Origin: Roseovarius mucosus DSM 17069 | GTDB lineage: Bacteria; Pseudomonadota; Alphaproteobacteria; Rhodobacterales; Rhodobacteraceae | Assembly (NCBI RefSeq): GCF_000768555.3 | Contig: NZ_KN293991.1 | Span: 62,001 to 126,000, forward strand | Direction: 5' to 3' | Length of the DNA: 64,000 bases | In this document: positions 26,224 to 34,703 of the stretch, in pieces | Numbering within the stretch: position 1 is the first letter of the stretch | Layout: each line of letters starts with the position of its first letter | The notes under the pieces: generated by a model | The model's database searches: none | What the model saw: only the letters and a program-made list of their open reading frames with translations | Told to the model about the DNA's origin: nothing | Program-made: the position numbers and the translations under genes

Positions 26224-26281
26224 CGCATTGTCCAGAGGGGATGCGAGTGCTATCTGCCTTGCAAATTCATCATGCAAGGAG
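26224..26281 (+). promoter_or_regulatory. Structured leader of ahcY masking the ribosome binding site
   Basis: Hairpin 1 is CGCAT/ATGCG (26224-26228 with 26241-26245). Hairpin 2 is CCTTGCA (26257-26263) with TGCAAGG (26273-26279), a perfect 7-bp stem with a 9-nt loop. Its 3' arm overlaps the Shine-Dalgarno AAGGAG (26276-26281), so folding would hide the ribosome site of ahcY. It does not match the SAH or SAM/SAH riboswitch consensus that I know. Function is a hypothesis. Confidence 0.4.
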
Positions 26282-26290
26282 CCACTCCAG

Positions 26291-27679
26291 ATGGCAAAAG
26301 ATTACATCGTCAAGGACATCAACCTCGCCGCTTATGGGCGCAAGGAACTGGACATTGCGGAAACCGAAATGCCGGGCTTGATGGCTCTGCGCAAGGAATA
26401 CGGCGAAGTCAAACCGCTCAAGGGTGCACGGATCGTCGGAAGCCTGCACATGACCATTCAGACGGCCGTGTTGATCGAAACGCTGGTGGATCTGGGCGCA
26501 GATGTTCGTTGGGCGTCTTGCAACATTTTTTCGACACAGGATCACGCGGCGGCGGCGATTGCCGCAGGGGGAACCCCGGTTTTTGCGATCAAGGGGCAGA
26601 GCCTTGAGGAGCACTGGGATTATCTCGACAAATCCTTCATGTTCGAGGACGGCCCGAACATGATCCTCGACGATGGCGGCGATGCGACGCTCTATGTCCT
26701 GCTTGGCGCGCGCGCAGAAGCGGGCGAAGACATCATCCCGGTCCCCGCCTCGGAAGAGGAAGAAGTGATCAAGGCGCAAATCGCCAAGCGGATGAAGGCC
26801 AGCCCCGGTTGGTTCACAAAGGTGCGCGATCAGATCAAAGGCGTATCCGAGGAAACCACAACCGGCGTTCATCGTCTCTATGACCTGCACAAGAAGGGGC
26901 AACTGCCCTTCCCGGCGATCAACGTCAACGACTCTGTGACCAAGTCGAAATTCGACAACAAATACGGCTGCAAGGAAAGCCTTGTGGACGGTATCCGCCG
27001 CGCCACCGACACCATGATGGCAGGCAAGGTTGCCGTCGTCTGTGGCTATGGCGATGTCGGCAAAGGCTCTGCCGCGTCACTGCGCGGCGCCGGTGCGCGT
27101 GTGAAAGTCACCGAAGTAGACCCGATTTGCGCCCTTCAGGCGGCGATGGACGGGTTCGAAGTGGTCGTGCTTGAAGACGTGATCGACACTGCCGACATCT
27201 TCATCACCACCACCGGCAACAAGGACGTGATCCGCATCGAGCATATGCGCGCGATGAAGGATATGGCGATCGTCGGCAACATCGGCCATTTCGACAACGA
27301 AATCCAGGTTGCTGCCCTCAAGAACCACAAGTGGACCAATATCAAGGACCAGGTGGACATGATCGAGATGCCTTCTGGCAACCGGATCATCCTTCTGTCC
27401 GAAGGCCGCCTGTTGAACCTCGGCAATGCCACCGGCCACCCGTCGTTCGTGATGTCGGCTTCCTTCACCAATCAGGTGCTGGCGCAGATCGAGCTTTGGA
27501 CCAAGGGCGACCAATACGGCAACGAGGTCTATGTCCTGCCGAAACATCTTGACGAGAAAGTCGCGCGTTTGCATCTTGATCGCATTGGCGTCAAGCTTAC
27601 GCAGTTGCGGCAAGATCAGGCGGATTACATCGGCGTTGGCACTGATGGCCCGTTCAAGCCGGAGCATTACCGATATTAA
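26291..27679 (+). CDS. ahcY: Adenosylhomocysteinase (S-adenosyl-L-homocysteine hydrolase)
   Basis: A 462-residue NAD-dependent enzyme that splits SAH into homocysteine and adenosine, relieving methyltransferase inhibition. [15 protein letters not shown] and [15 protein letters not shown] form the substrate pocket, [20 protein letters not shown] binds NAD, and [11 protein letters not shown] and [20 protein letters not shown] are conserved. The C-terminal KPEHYRY is typical. ATG 26291 has AAGGAG 9 nt upstream, inside a predicted hairpin. Confidence 0.95.
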   Translation: MAKDYIVKDINLAAYGRKELDIAETEMPGLMALRKEYGEVKPLKGARIVGSLHMTIQTAVLIETLVDLGADVRWASCNIFSTQDHAAAAIAAGGTPVFAIKGQSLEEHWDYLDKSFMFEDGPNMILDDGGDATLYVLLGARAEAGEDIIPVPASEEEEVIKAQIAKRMKASPGWFTKVRDQIKGVSEETTTGVHRLYDLHKKGQLPFPAINVNDSVTKSKFDNKYGCKESLVDGIRRATDTMMAGKVAVVCGYGDVGKGSAASLRGAGARVKVTEVDPICALQAAMDGFEVVVLEDVIDTADIFITTTGNKDVIRIEHMRAMKDMAIVGNIGHFDNEIQVAALKNHKWTNIKDQVDMIEMPSGNRIILLSEGRLLNLGNATGHPSFVMSASFTNQVLAQIELWTKGDQYGNEVYVLPKHLDEKVARLHLDRIGVKLTQLRQDQADYIGVGTDGPFKPEHYRY

Positions 27680-27706
27680 CCAAATCAGCTATTGGACAGG
27701 AGACCG

Positions 27707-28201
27707 ATGTTGAAGAAGAGCTTTTTTAATGTCGGTGTCCTGGCCCTTGGCCTGACACTCGGCTTGGGTGGCATCTCGGCGGCGCACGCCAAGCCGAAAG
27801 TCACCGAAACAATCAAAACCTACCCGGTTTCGGCCACCTCGCTTGCAGGATTGGCGCAGGAAATGGATAAAAAAGGCCCCAAGAGCTATTGGGCCTATAC
27901 CACGTGGTATGTGAAGTGGACTGGCGACTGTAAATTGAGCGTCACGGTCGACATCATCCTGCCAAAGCACAAAAACCCCTCTAAAATGCCCGCAGACGTT
28001 CGTAAGAAATTCGATAGCATGCTGGCAGCACTGACCGAGCATGAACGGCAGCACGGGCGTCATGGTATTGCGGCCGCCGAAGAGATCGAGCGCGCCGGGT
28101 GCGCGGGCGGCGACGCAATCATCAAGAAATACAACGCCGTCGACATAAAATTCGACAAGACCACCGACCATGGCCGAAAGAAGGGTGTAACGCTCAACTA
28201 G
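27707..28201 (+). CDS. Exported DUF922-type putative zinc protease
   Basis: A 164-residue protein with a signal peptide (MLKKSFFNVGVLALGLTLGLGGISAAHA). The mature part contains TYPVSATSLAGLAQEMDKKG, WYVKWTGDCKLSVTVDIILP and LTEHERQHGRHGIAAAEEIE, whose HExxH-like HERQH motif is the expected zinc site of DUF922 proteins. GGAG lies before ATG 27707; an in-frame TTG at 27692 is less likely. Located 27 bp after ahcY, but no functional link is known. Confidence 0.78.
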   Translation: MLKKSFFNVGVLALGLTLGLGGISAAHAKPKVTETIKTYPVSATSLAGLAQEMDKKGPKSYWAYTTWYVKWTGDCKLSVTVDIILPKHKNPSKMPADVRKKFDSMLAALTEHERQHGRHGIAAAEEIERAGCAGGDAIIKKYNAVDIKFDKTTDHGRKKGVTLN

Positions 28202-28371
28202 GGTCTTCTTCGTGGTCGATCGCTGCTTTGACAGGGTTTTCGCCCAAGGGGAGGATTAGGGAAGATTTCCCTTTGTCTTCGAAAAATCCCCGGCTATCGT
28301 GCCCGAAGCGTCATTTGTGGGGCTTGGTAAAACGATGGGCCGGTCTTTTGCCGGAAAATGGGAGAGAAGTG

Positions 28372-28713
28372 ATGGGAAAGCGTGACGACCTGATCGCGAA
28401 ATACGCGGATGATCTGCGGAATAAATGCGGGATGGAACCGGATATGGATCTGCTGACCAAGGTGACGATTGGCTGCGGTCCGGCGATTTACAATGCCGAT
28501 GCCTCGACAGTTGCGGGCAGCCAACCGGCAGAGCTTGAGACGGTCAAGACGAATTTTCTCGTCAAGAAACTGGGGCTGGCCGACAGCCCGGCGCTGATGG
28601 ATGCGATCAATCAGGTGATCGAGACGTATGGCAAATCCGAGCGCAACAAATATCGTGCTGTGATCTATTACATGCTGACCAAGCATTTCGGCAAGGAAGC
28701 CGCGTATCGCTAA
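28372..28713 (+). CDS. DUF2853 family protein
   Basis: A 113-residue cytoplasmic protein beginning MGKRDDLIAKYADDLRNKCG and ending in a conserved KYRAVIYYMLTKHFGKE. It matches the small DUF2853 family seen in alphaproteobacteria and Bacteroidetes; function unknown. GGAGAGAAGTG precedes the ATG. A 170-bp gap separates it from the DUF922 gene and a GC hairpin follows, so it is probably monocistronic. Confidence 0.8.
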   Translation: MGKRDDLIAKYADDLRNKCGMEPDMDLLTKVTIGCGPAIYNADASTVAGSQPAELETVKTNFLVKKLGLADSPALMDAINQVIETYGKSERNKYRAVIYYMLTKHFGKEAAYR

Positions 28714-28741
28714 GACGATGATCCAACCAGATATCAGAGCG

Positions 28742-28770
28742 CCCGCCCCCCGGCGGGTGTTCTTGTTTCT
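28742..28770 (+). terminator. Rho-independent terminator
   Basis: CCCGCC (28742-28747), CCCC loop, GGCGGG (28752-28757), then TGTTCTTGTTTCT. It ends the DUF2853 transcript, next to the convergent MarR gene. Confidence 0.7.
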
Positions 28771-28773
28771 GGT

Positions 28774-29310
28774 TCAGGAATGGGTGCGGAAATCGCCAGT
28801 ATCAAGCACCGGGGCCGCATCTATATCCTCAGCGTCAAGCAGGGTGGCGACCCGCTCAAGAGACGCCACAAGCTGCGCCTGTTCCCAATCCGCAAGCGCC
28901 TCGAACTTGCGCACATAACGCTGCTGAAGCGCGTCAGGCGCACGGCGGATGGTCTCATGACCTGCATCGGTGATCACGATATTGGTCTGGCGGCGGTCGG
29001 TCTGCGACTTTTCCCGCGTCACCATCCCGTGTTTCACCAGTTTGTCCACCAGGGCCGTAATGGTCGCCTGAGACACGCGCATCTGGTGCGCGATGTGGGT
29101 TGCGGTGCAACTGCCCCGTTCAGCCACGATCTGTAGCACGCGGAATTGCACCGCCGTCAGCCCCGCAGCGGTAGCGAGCTTGCGCCCATAAATTTCAGTT
29201 GCGCGCAGGATGCGACGCAGGGCGATCAAGCTTTGGTCTGTGCGGTCCATCCGAGCCCCTCTTGTAATGGCTGTAATGGTCGCAAAGCTGTCGCTCAATT
29301 GCAATTTCAT
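28774..29310 (-). CDS. MarR family regulator, candidate ectoine-operon regulator (EctR/CosR-like)
   Basis: A 178-residue MarR regulator, longer than the usual ~150. The winged HTH includes GLTAVQFRVLQIVAERG, ATHIAHQMRVSQATITALVDKL and the wing REKSQTDRRQTNIVITDAG. It lies divergent from ectA, the position of EctR/CosR regulators, which repress ectoine genes at low salt. The start is uncertain: AGGAGG directly abuts ATG 29310, too close for good initiation, while a TTG at codon 3 has ideal spacing and MDRTDQSLIALRR at codon 21 resembles the family start. Confidence 0.82.
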   Translation of the reverse strand: MKLQLSDSFATITAITRGARMDRTDQSLIALRRILRATEIYGRKLATAAGLTAVQFRVLQIVAERGSCTATHIAHQMRVSQATITALVDKLVKHGMVTREKSQTDRRQTNIVITDAGHETIRRAPDALQQRYVRKFEALADWEQAQLVASLERVATLLDAEDIDAAPVLDTGDFRTHS

Positions 29311-29321
29311 TCCTCCTGAGA

Positions 29322-29334
29322 AACTAATTTAGTT
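29322..29334. promoter_or_regulatory. Inverted repeat in the ectA-marR control region
   Basis: AACTAA-T-TTAGTT is a perfect palindrome (29322-29334), overlapping TTAG-TTCG-CTAA. A second symmetrical element TTAGCTAA lies at 29448-29455, just after a candidate -10 TATATT (29443-29448) for ectA. MarR proteins bind such short palindromes. Assignment to the adjacent regulator is inferred. Confidence 0.45.
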
Positions 29335-29483
29335 CGCTAATTAAATATATAGTGCAGTTAGGGCAAGAAATTAAGGGTTTTTATGAAAAAACCACTGTAA
29401 ACTCTATTTTGATCGGAAAGGTTGATTTATGAGCGGTCTTGTTATATTTAGCTAAGCGAAGCAAATAGAGAGGTCACTCAGCG

Positions 29484-30014
29484 ATGCGACATGCGATGGA
29501 AATGTTTCGGAAAGCTCTGCCAACCCTACGCAAGCCCTCGTCCGAGGATGGCGCGGCTATCTGGGAGCTGATTCAGGCCTGCAAGCCGCTCGATGAGAAT
29601 TCGATGTATTGCAACCTGATCCAGTGCGATCATTTCCGCGACACCTGCATCGTGGCCGAGTTGGACGGCGAGATTGTCGGCTGGGTGTCAGGCTATATCC
29701 TGCCCGATGACCCCGAGACGTTCTTTGTCTGGCAAGTGGCCGTGTCGGAGAAGGCGCGGGGCACCGGCCTTGGTACGCTGATGCTGCGCGGGCTGCTGTC
29801 GCGTGACATCTGCAAGGATGTGACCCGGGTACAAACCACGATTACCCGCGACAACGCCGCAAGCTGGGCGCTTTTCCGCAAGTTCAGCGACCTGAACGAC
29901 GGCGAATTGTCGAGCACGCCGTATTTCTCCAAGTCGCTGCATTTCAACGATCTGCACGATACCGAATACATGGTCACCATCGCCATGAAAGAGCGGATGA
30001 AGAAGGCGGCCTGA
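29484..30014 (+). CDS. ectA: L-2,4-diaminobutyric acid acetyltransferase
   Basis: A 176-residue GNAT acetyltransferase. It acetylates diaminobutyrate to N-gamma-acetyl-diaminobutyrate in ectoine synthesis. IWELIQACKPLDENSMYCNL, then CDHFRDTCIVAE, is diagnostic; acetyl-CoA binding is VSEKARGTGLGTLMLRGLL. First gene of ectABC-ask, transcribed away from the MarR regulator. The N-terminus has several close in-frame ATGs (29484, 29496, 29505); I keep the first. Confidence 0.95.
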   Translation: MRHAMEMFRKALPTLRKPSSEDGAAIWELIQACKPLDENSMYCNLIQCDHFRDTCIVAELDGEIVGWVSGYILPDDPETFFVWQVAVSEKARGTGLGTLMLRGLLSRDICKDVTRVQTTITRDNAASWALFRKFSDLNDGELSSTPYFSKSLHFNDLHDTEYMVTIAMKERMKKAA

Positions 30015-30063
30015 TCCTCAGGCCCCTGCCCGTCCAATTCCCAATCACATGAAGGAACACGTT

Positions 30064-31356
30064 ATGACGACTGACATGTCAGCCGACCTGGAAATTTTTG
30101 CCCGCCGCGAGAGCGAGGCACGCAGTTATTGCCGCAGCTTTCCGACCGCCTTTGTCAAGGCGCAGGGGTCCGAGATGACCGATGCGCAGGGCAACACTTA
30201 TATCGACTTTCTCGCCGGGTGCTCGTCGCTCAACTACGGGCACAATGACCCGGACATGAAGGCAGCTCTGATCGAGCACATCACGGCCGATGGGGTCACC
30301 CATGGTCTCGACATGCACACAGGCGCCAAGGCCGATTTCCTGCGCGCGTTCGAAGACATCATCCTGAAACCGCGCGGCATGGATTACAAGGTGATGATGA
30401 CCGGGCCCACAGGCACCAACGCGGTTGAGGCCGCGATGAAACTGGCGCGCAAGGTCACGGGGCGGCGCAATATCGTTGCCTTTACCAACGGGTTTCACGG
30501 CATGACCATGGGTGCGCTCAGCTGCACCGGCAACGCAGGCAAGCGCGCGGGCGCGGGTAGCGGATCGCTCTGCGGCACCACGCACATGCCTTACGAGGGG
30601 GCCTTTGGGCCGGACGTGGACAGCCTGCGCATCATCGAGGAAATGCTGGGCAATCCGTCGAGCGGCGTCGATGCGCCGGCCGCCTTCATCATCGAGCCGG
30701 TGCAGGGCGAGGGCGGGCTGAATGCCGCCTCCACCGCCTTCATGCAGGGGGTCGCCCGGCTCGCCAAAGAGCATGGCGCGCTGCTGATCGTCGATGACAT
30801 CCAGGCCGGGTGCGGGCGCACTGGCACTTTCTTCAGCTTTGAAGAGATGGGCATCGAGCCGGATCTTATCCCGATGGCCAAGAGCTTTTCTGGGATGGGC
30901 CTGCCGTTTGCCGCGCTGCTGATCAAGCCCGAGCATGACATCTGGGGCCCGGCCGAGCATAACGGCACGTTCCGTGGTAACACCCATGCCTTTGTCACGG
31001 CGCGTGTGGCGATCGAAAAATTCTGGGCGGATGATGCGTTCCAGAAATCCATCGCCGCCAAGTCGGAAATCCTGCGCGACGCACTCATGCGGATTGCCGA
31101 TGCTATTCCCGGCTCCTCCCTCAAGGGGCGCGGCATGATGCAGGGGGTCGATGTGGGCTGTGGCACGCTCGCTGCGGCGATTTGCGCCCGCGCCTTTGAA
31201 AAGGGGCTCATCATCGAGACCTCGGGCGCCCATGACGAGGTGGTCAAGGTGCTGGCCGCGCTGACAACGCCTGAAGCGACCCTGAAAAAGGGCTTGGACA
31301 TCCTCGAAGCGGCGGCGCGTGAGGTGACACAAACACATAAACTTGCAGCGGAGTGA
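30064..31356 (+). CDS. ectB: Diaminobutyrate-2-oxoglutarate (glutamate) transaminase
   Basis: A 430-residue class III PLP aminotransferase forming L-2,4-diaminobutyrate from aspartate-semialdehyde. [20 protein letters not shown] binds cofactor, [14 protein letters not shown] carries the PLP Asp, and [14 protein letters not shown] the Schiff-base Lys. ATG 30064 (MTTDMS) has AAGGA upstream, so I prefer it to the ATG at 30049. Second gene of the operon. Confidence 0.95.
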   Translation: MTTDMSADLEIFARRESEARSYCRSFPTAFVKAQGSEMTDAQGNTYIDFLAGCSSLNYGHNDPDMKAALIEHITADGVTHGLDMHTGAKADFLRAFEDIILKPRGMDYKVMMTGPTGTNAVEAAMKLARKVTGRRNIVAFTNGFHGMTMGALSCTGNAGKRAGAGSGSLCGTTHMPYEGAFGPDVDSLRIIEEMLGNPSSGVDAPAAFIIEPVQGEGGLNAASTAFMQGVARLAKEHGALLIVDDIQAGCGRTGTFFSFEEMGIEPDLIPMAKSFSGMGLPFAALLIKPEHDIWGPAEHNGTFRGNTHAFVTARVAIEKFWADDAFQKSIAAKSEILRDALMRIADAIPGSSLKGRGMMQGVDVGCGTLAAAICARAFEKGLIIETSGAHDEVVKVLAALTTPEATLKKGLDILEAAAREVTQTHKLAAE

Positions 31357-31361
31357 CAGCA

Positions 31362-31754
31362 ATGATTGTCAGAGACTTTAACAAGATCATCAAAGACGAA
31401 CGCGAGCGCGTCGTGTCGGACGCGCAATGGTCGAGCGTGCGGATGCTTCTGGCCGACGACGGGATGGGGTTTTCTTTCCACATCACGTTCCTTGAGCCGG
31501 GTTCGGAACATACGTTCGAATACAAGAACCACTTTGAGAGCGTCTATTGCATGCAGGGCAAAGGCTCGATCACCGATATCGCCACGGGCGAAACGCACGA
31601 GATCAAGCCGGGCGTGATGTATGCGCTCGACAAGCATGATCGCCACATTCTGCGCGCCGAAGAAGAGCTGGTCATGGCCTGCTGCTTCAACCCGCCGGTG
31701 ACAGGCAAAGAGGTGCATCAGGCCGATGGCTCTTACGCGCTGGAAAGCGCCTGA
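31362..31754 (+). CDS. ectC: L-ectoine synthase
   Basis: A 130-residue cupin enzyme that cyclises N-gamma-acetyl-diaminobutyrate to ectoine. [20 protein letters not shown], then [20 protein letters not shown] and [17 protein letters not shown], are characteristic, including metal-binding Glu, Tyr and His positions. It starts 5 bp after ectB. No ectD hydroxylase follows, so the product is ectoine unless ectD is elsewhere. Confidence 0.95.
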   Translation: MIVRDFNKIIKDERERVVSDAQWSSVRMLLADDGMGFSFHITFLEPGSEHTFEYKNHFESVYCMQGKGSITDIATGETHEIKPGVMYALDKHDRHILRAEEELVMACCFNPPVTGKEVHQADGSYALESA

Positions 31755-31790
31755 CAAGAGGGTCCGGGCAGCAGCCCGGATAAGAGGAAT

Positions 31791-33227
31791 ATGACTTTTC
31801 CAGATCACACCGTCGAAAAGATCGGCGGCACATCGATGAGCCGTGTAAACGAGCTTCTCGACACGCTCTTTATCGGGAGCCGCGAGGGCGGCGCGCTCTA
31901 TCACCGTATCTTCGTGGTCTCGGCCTTTGGCGGGATCACCAACAAGCTGCTGGAGCACAAGAAATCCGGCACACCGGGGGTCTATGCGCGCTTTGCCAAC
32001 GGGGATGACGATCACGGCTGGCTGGACGCGCTGACCGAGGTGGGCGCGGCGATGCGCGAAGCGCATCGCGACATCCTCGACAATCCCGGCGACCGCAGCA
32101 TGGCGGACGAATTCGTGCGCGAGCGGATCGAAGGCGCGCGCTCGTGCCTCTTCGATCTGCAACGGCTGTGCTCCTACGGTCATTTCCGCCTGAGCGATCA
32201 CATGCTGGTCATCCGCGAATTGTTGTCCGGTCTGGGCGAATCCCATTCGGCCTTTGTCACCACGCTCCTGTTACAGCGGGCTGGCGTGAATGCGCGGTTC
32301 ATCGACCTCAGCGGTTGGCGCGACGAGAGCGAGCACAGCCTGTCCGAACGCATCGCGGCAGGCCTACAAGACGTGGACCTGTCCAGCGAAATGCCGATTG
32401 TCACCGGCTATGCCCAATGCACCGAAGGGCTCATGCGCGAATTCGACCGGGGCTATTCCGAGGTGACATTCGCCACTATCGCTGCCTACACGAGCGCGAA
32501 AGAGGCGATCATCCACAAGGAATTCCACCTGTCCTCTGCCGATCCCAAGCTGGTGGGCGAAGAGGCGGTGCGCAAGCTGGGCCATACCAATTATGACGTG
32601 GCGGATCAGCTCTCGAATCTCGGGATGGAGGCGATCCATCCCAAGGCGGCCAAGACGCTGCGTCAGGCGGATGTGGCGCTGCGGGTGACGAATGCCTTTG
32701 ATCCCGGCGATCCGGGAACGCTGATCGACGATCAGCCGACCGATACCCCAAGTGTCGAGATCGTGACTGGCCTCAAAGTCGTGGCGCTGGAACTCTTCGA
32801 ACAGGATATGGTGGGCGTCAAAGGCTATGACGCGGCCATTCTCGAGGCGCTCAAGCGGCACAATGTCTGGATCGTGTCCAAGACTTCGAACGCCAATACG
32901 ATCACCCACTATGTTCAGGCATCGCTCAAGGTTGTCCGGCGCGTGGCGCGGGATTTGGAAGAGATTTACCCCTCGGCCAAGGTCTCGGCCCGCACGCTAT
33001 CGCTCGTGTCGCCCATCGGGCGTGATCTGAGCGGACTGCGCGTGCTGAGCCGGGGTCTCGCGGCGCTGGAAGAGGCGGGCATCGAGGTGATCGCCGCGCA
33101 TCAGACTCCGCGCAGCGTGGATGTCCAATTCGTCCTTGCCGCAAATGAGATGGAGGCAGGCATCACCGCGCTGCACCGGGTTCTGATCGAAAGCACGGTG
33201 GCGCAACTCCCTAGAAAGGCCGCCTGA
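31791..33227 (+). CDS. ask: Ectoine-associated aspartate kinase (Ask_Ect)
   Basis: A 478-residue aspartokinase of the specialised type linked to ectoine operons, supplying aspartyl phosphate and relieving feedback limits. The kinase motif is VEKIGGTSMSRVNELL; later VSAFGGITNKLLEHK and FDRGYSEVTFATIAAYTSAK are typical. A C-terminal ACT-type region spans about residues 345-475. It follows ectC by 36 bp. The feedback-insensitive property is known for the family, not shown here. Confidence 0.92.
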   Translation: MTFPDHTVEKIGGTSMSRVNELLDTLFIGSREGGALYHRIFVVSAFGGITNKLLEHKKSGTPGVYARFANGDDDHGWLDALTEVGAAMREAHRDILDNPGDRSMADEFVRERIEGARSCLFDLQRLCSYGHFRLSDHMLVIRELLSGLGESHSAFVTTLLLQRAGVNARFIDLSGWRDESEHSLSERIAAGLQDVDLSSEMPIVTGYAQCTEGLMREFDRGYSEVTFATIAAYTSAKEAIIHKEFHLSSADPKLVGEEAVRKLGHTNYDVADQLSNLGMEAIHPKAAKTLRQADVALRVTNAFDPGDPGTLIDDQPTDTPSVEIVTGLKVVALELFEQDMVGVKGYDAAILEALKRHNVWIVSKTSNANTITHYVQASLKVVRRVARDLEEIYPSAKVSARTLSLVSPIGRDLSGLRVLSRGLAALEEAGIEVIAAHQTPRSVDVQFVLAANEMEAGITALHRVLIESTVAQLPRKAA

Positions 33228-33269
33228 GCGCGGCCGATTCACCGGGTGCGCTGAGCACAATTTGAAATG

Positions 33270-33306
33270 AATGCGCGGCAGTCTCTGTTTGGAGAGGCCG
33301 CGCATT
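33270..33306 (+). terminator. Terminator hairpin after the ectoine operon
   Basis: AATGCGCGGC (33270-33279) pairs perfectly with GCCGCGCATT (33297-33306), with an inner TCTC/GAGA pairing. A long, stable hairpin 40 bp after ask; no T tract follows. Confidence 0.65.
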
Positions 33307-33440
33307 TCGCGTATGGTGGGATTGTTCGGGCCAGTATGGCCGAGACCTGATCAAGTTACACGTGTGGTGCGTAGGGAGCACGTGGGGAACGGAGGGTGTC
33401 GGCATCTGCTGGCATTCTCCGTTTGGGTCTTTCACAGGCG

Positions 33441-34403
33441 CTATCTGCTCCGCGTCAGCTCCAGGAACACATCCTGCAAATCCGCCTGTTCGGTTTTCAC
33501 GTCGCGGATGGTGATTCCGGCTGCATGAACGGCAGCAAGCACCTCTTCGGCAGAGGTGGCACCCGATTTATAGGTGATGACCAGCGCCCCGTCGCCGCGC
33601 TTGGTCACGCTCAACCCTTCAGCTTGCGGCAGGGTTGCGGCTGGCGTGTCCGGCTGAATGATCATCGTCTTGGCATCCAGCCTGCCCAAGAGATTGGCGG
33701 TGCTGTCGCGCGCCACGACCTCGCCCAGATTGATGATCGCGATCTCGTCACACATTTCCTCGGCCTCTTCGAGGTAATGGGTGGTGAGAATGATGGTCAT
33801 GCCCTGCTGGTTCAGCCGCCGCACATTTTCCCACAGCATCTGACGCAATTCGATGTCAACGCCGGCGGTCGGTTCGTCCAGCACGAGGATATGCGGATGA
33901 TGCACCAACGCCTTGCCCAGCAAAAGCCTGCGCCGCATGCCGCCCGACAGCGTGCGCGCATAGGCCTCGGCCTTGTCCTCTAGCCCGATAAGGCGCAGAA
34001 TTTCGTCGCTGCGCCGTTCGCGCCGGGGCACGCCGTAAAGCCCCGCCTGCACTTCGAGCGCGCCGCGTGGGGTAAAGAACGGATCGAGGTTCAATTCCTG
34101 TGGCATCACCCCAATGGATGCTCGGCTCTGACGCGGGTTGCGATCCTGATCGAAGCCCCAGATCGTCACCTGCCCCGCGGTTTTGACCACCAAGCCCGCC
34201 AGAATATTGATCAGTGTCGATTTGCCCGCGCCATTCGGCCCCAACAGGCCAAAAACGGACCCCTGCGGCACGTCAAGGTCGATCCCTTTGAGCGCCTGTT
34301 TGGCCGGGCTGTTGCGCCCCCCGCCATAAGTCTTGGTCAATCCGCGGATTTCAATGGCATTGGACGCCATGCTGCTCTTGCCCCTCGGCTTGTGTTCACT
34401 CAT
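33441..34403 (-). CDS. ABC-2 type transporter ATP-binding protein (YadG-like)
   Basis: A 320-residue ABC ATPase. Walker A is [20 protein letters not shown], signature [16 protein letters not shown], Walker [16 protein letters not shown], switch His [12 protein letters not shown]. The ~70-residue C-terminal extension with [20 protein letters not shown] is usual for ABC-2 export ATPases (YadG, CcmA-like). ATG 34403 (MSEHKPRG) has AGGTG upstream; [11 protein letters not shown] at 34370 is an alternative. The permease is not in the window and 200 bp of noncoding DNA follow its stop. Exported substrate unknown. Confidence 0.83.
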   Translation of the reverse strand: MSEHKPRGKSSMASNAIEIRGLTKTYGGGRNSPAKQALKGIDLDVPQGSVFGLLGPNGAGKSTLINILAGLVVKTAGQVTIWGFDQDRNPRQSRASIGVMPQELNLDPFFTPRGALEVQAGLYGVPRRERRSDEILRLIGLEDKAEAYARTLSGGMRRRLLLGKALVHHPHILVLDEPTAGVDIELRQMLWENVRRLNQQGMTIILTTHYLEEAEEMCDEIAIINLGEVVARDSTANLLGRLDAKTMIIQPDTPAATLPQAEGLSVTKRGDGALVITYKSGATSAEEVLAAVHAAGITIRDVKTEQADLQDVFLELTRSR

Positions 34404-34444
34404 ATTCGCACCTAGTGGAAAGCACGGCAAAAGGAAACGCCCCG

Positions 34445-34624
34445 ATGGTAACGCAGGCACCGGAAACCCGCATTGTGGACAGCTACCGCGTCGCCTGCGA
34501 CGGGGGCGAGGGTGCCTTGGGCCACCCCCGCGTCTGGCTTCAAATCCCGCATGAGACGGGCTTTGTCGAATGTCCCTATTGTGATGCCAAGCTCGTCCAC
34601 AAGGACTTTGAAGGCAAAGTCTAA
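34445..34624 (+). CDS. CHCC-type zinc-finger protein
   Basis: A 59-residue protein of the zf-CHCC family, related to the mitochondrial complex I subunit NDUFS6. The zinc ligands are visible: Cys in [19 protein letters not shown], His in the same segment, and the CPYC pair before [18 protein letters not shown] stands 9 nt before ATG 34445. It may serve an NDH-1-associated zinc site, as in mammals; this is inferred. Divergent from the ABC ATPase and upstream of polA. Confidence 0.85.
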   Translation: MVTQAPETRIVDSYRVACDGGEGALGHPRVWLQIPHETGFVECPYCDAKLVHKDFEGKV

Positions 34625-34635
34625 GCCTTCGACCA

Positions 34636-34686
34636 AGCGCCCGGATCGGGCGTTGGAATTTGAGTATTTTCGCCAAGAAGAAGCCT
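34636..34686 (+). repeat. GC hairpin with conserved tag (type A intergenic element, copy 1)
   Basis: Hairpin CGCCCG-GAT-CGGGCG (34638-34652) followed by GAGTATTTTCGCCAAGAAGA. The same 20-base tag recurs after gltB (55746-55766). It probably acts as a terminator for the CHCC gene and belongs to a dispersed family. Confidence 0.65.
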
Positions 34687-34703
34687 GATCGGGAGGGCAA
34701 TCC

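Noticed and set aside
26221-26290. A known SAH or SAM/SAH riboswitch before ahcY
   Set aside because: Two hairpins are present but not the pseudoknot or conserved sequences of those riboswitches as I know them. I report it only as an unassigned structured leader.
30591-32246. A 551-codon open frame on the minus strand
   Set aside because: Antisense to ectB, ectC and ask, which are certain. No domain.
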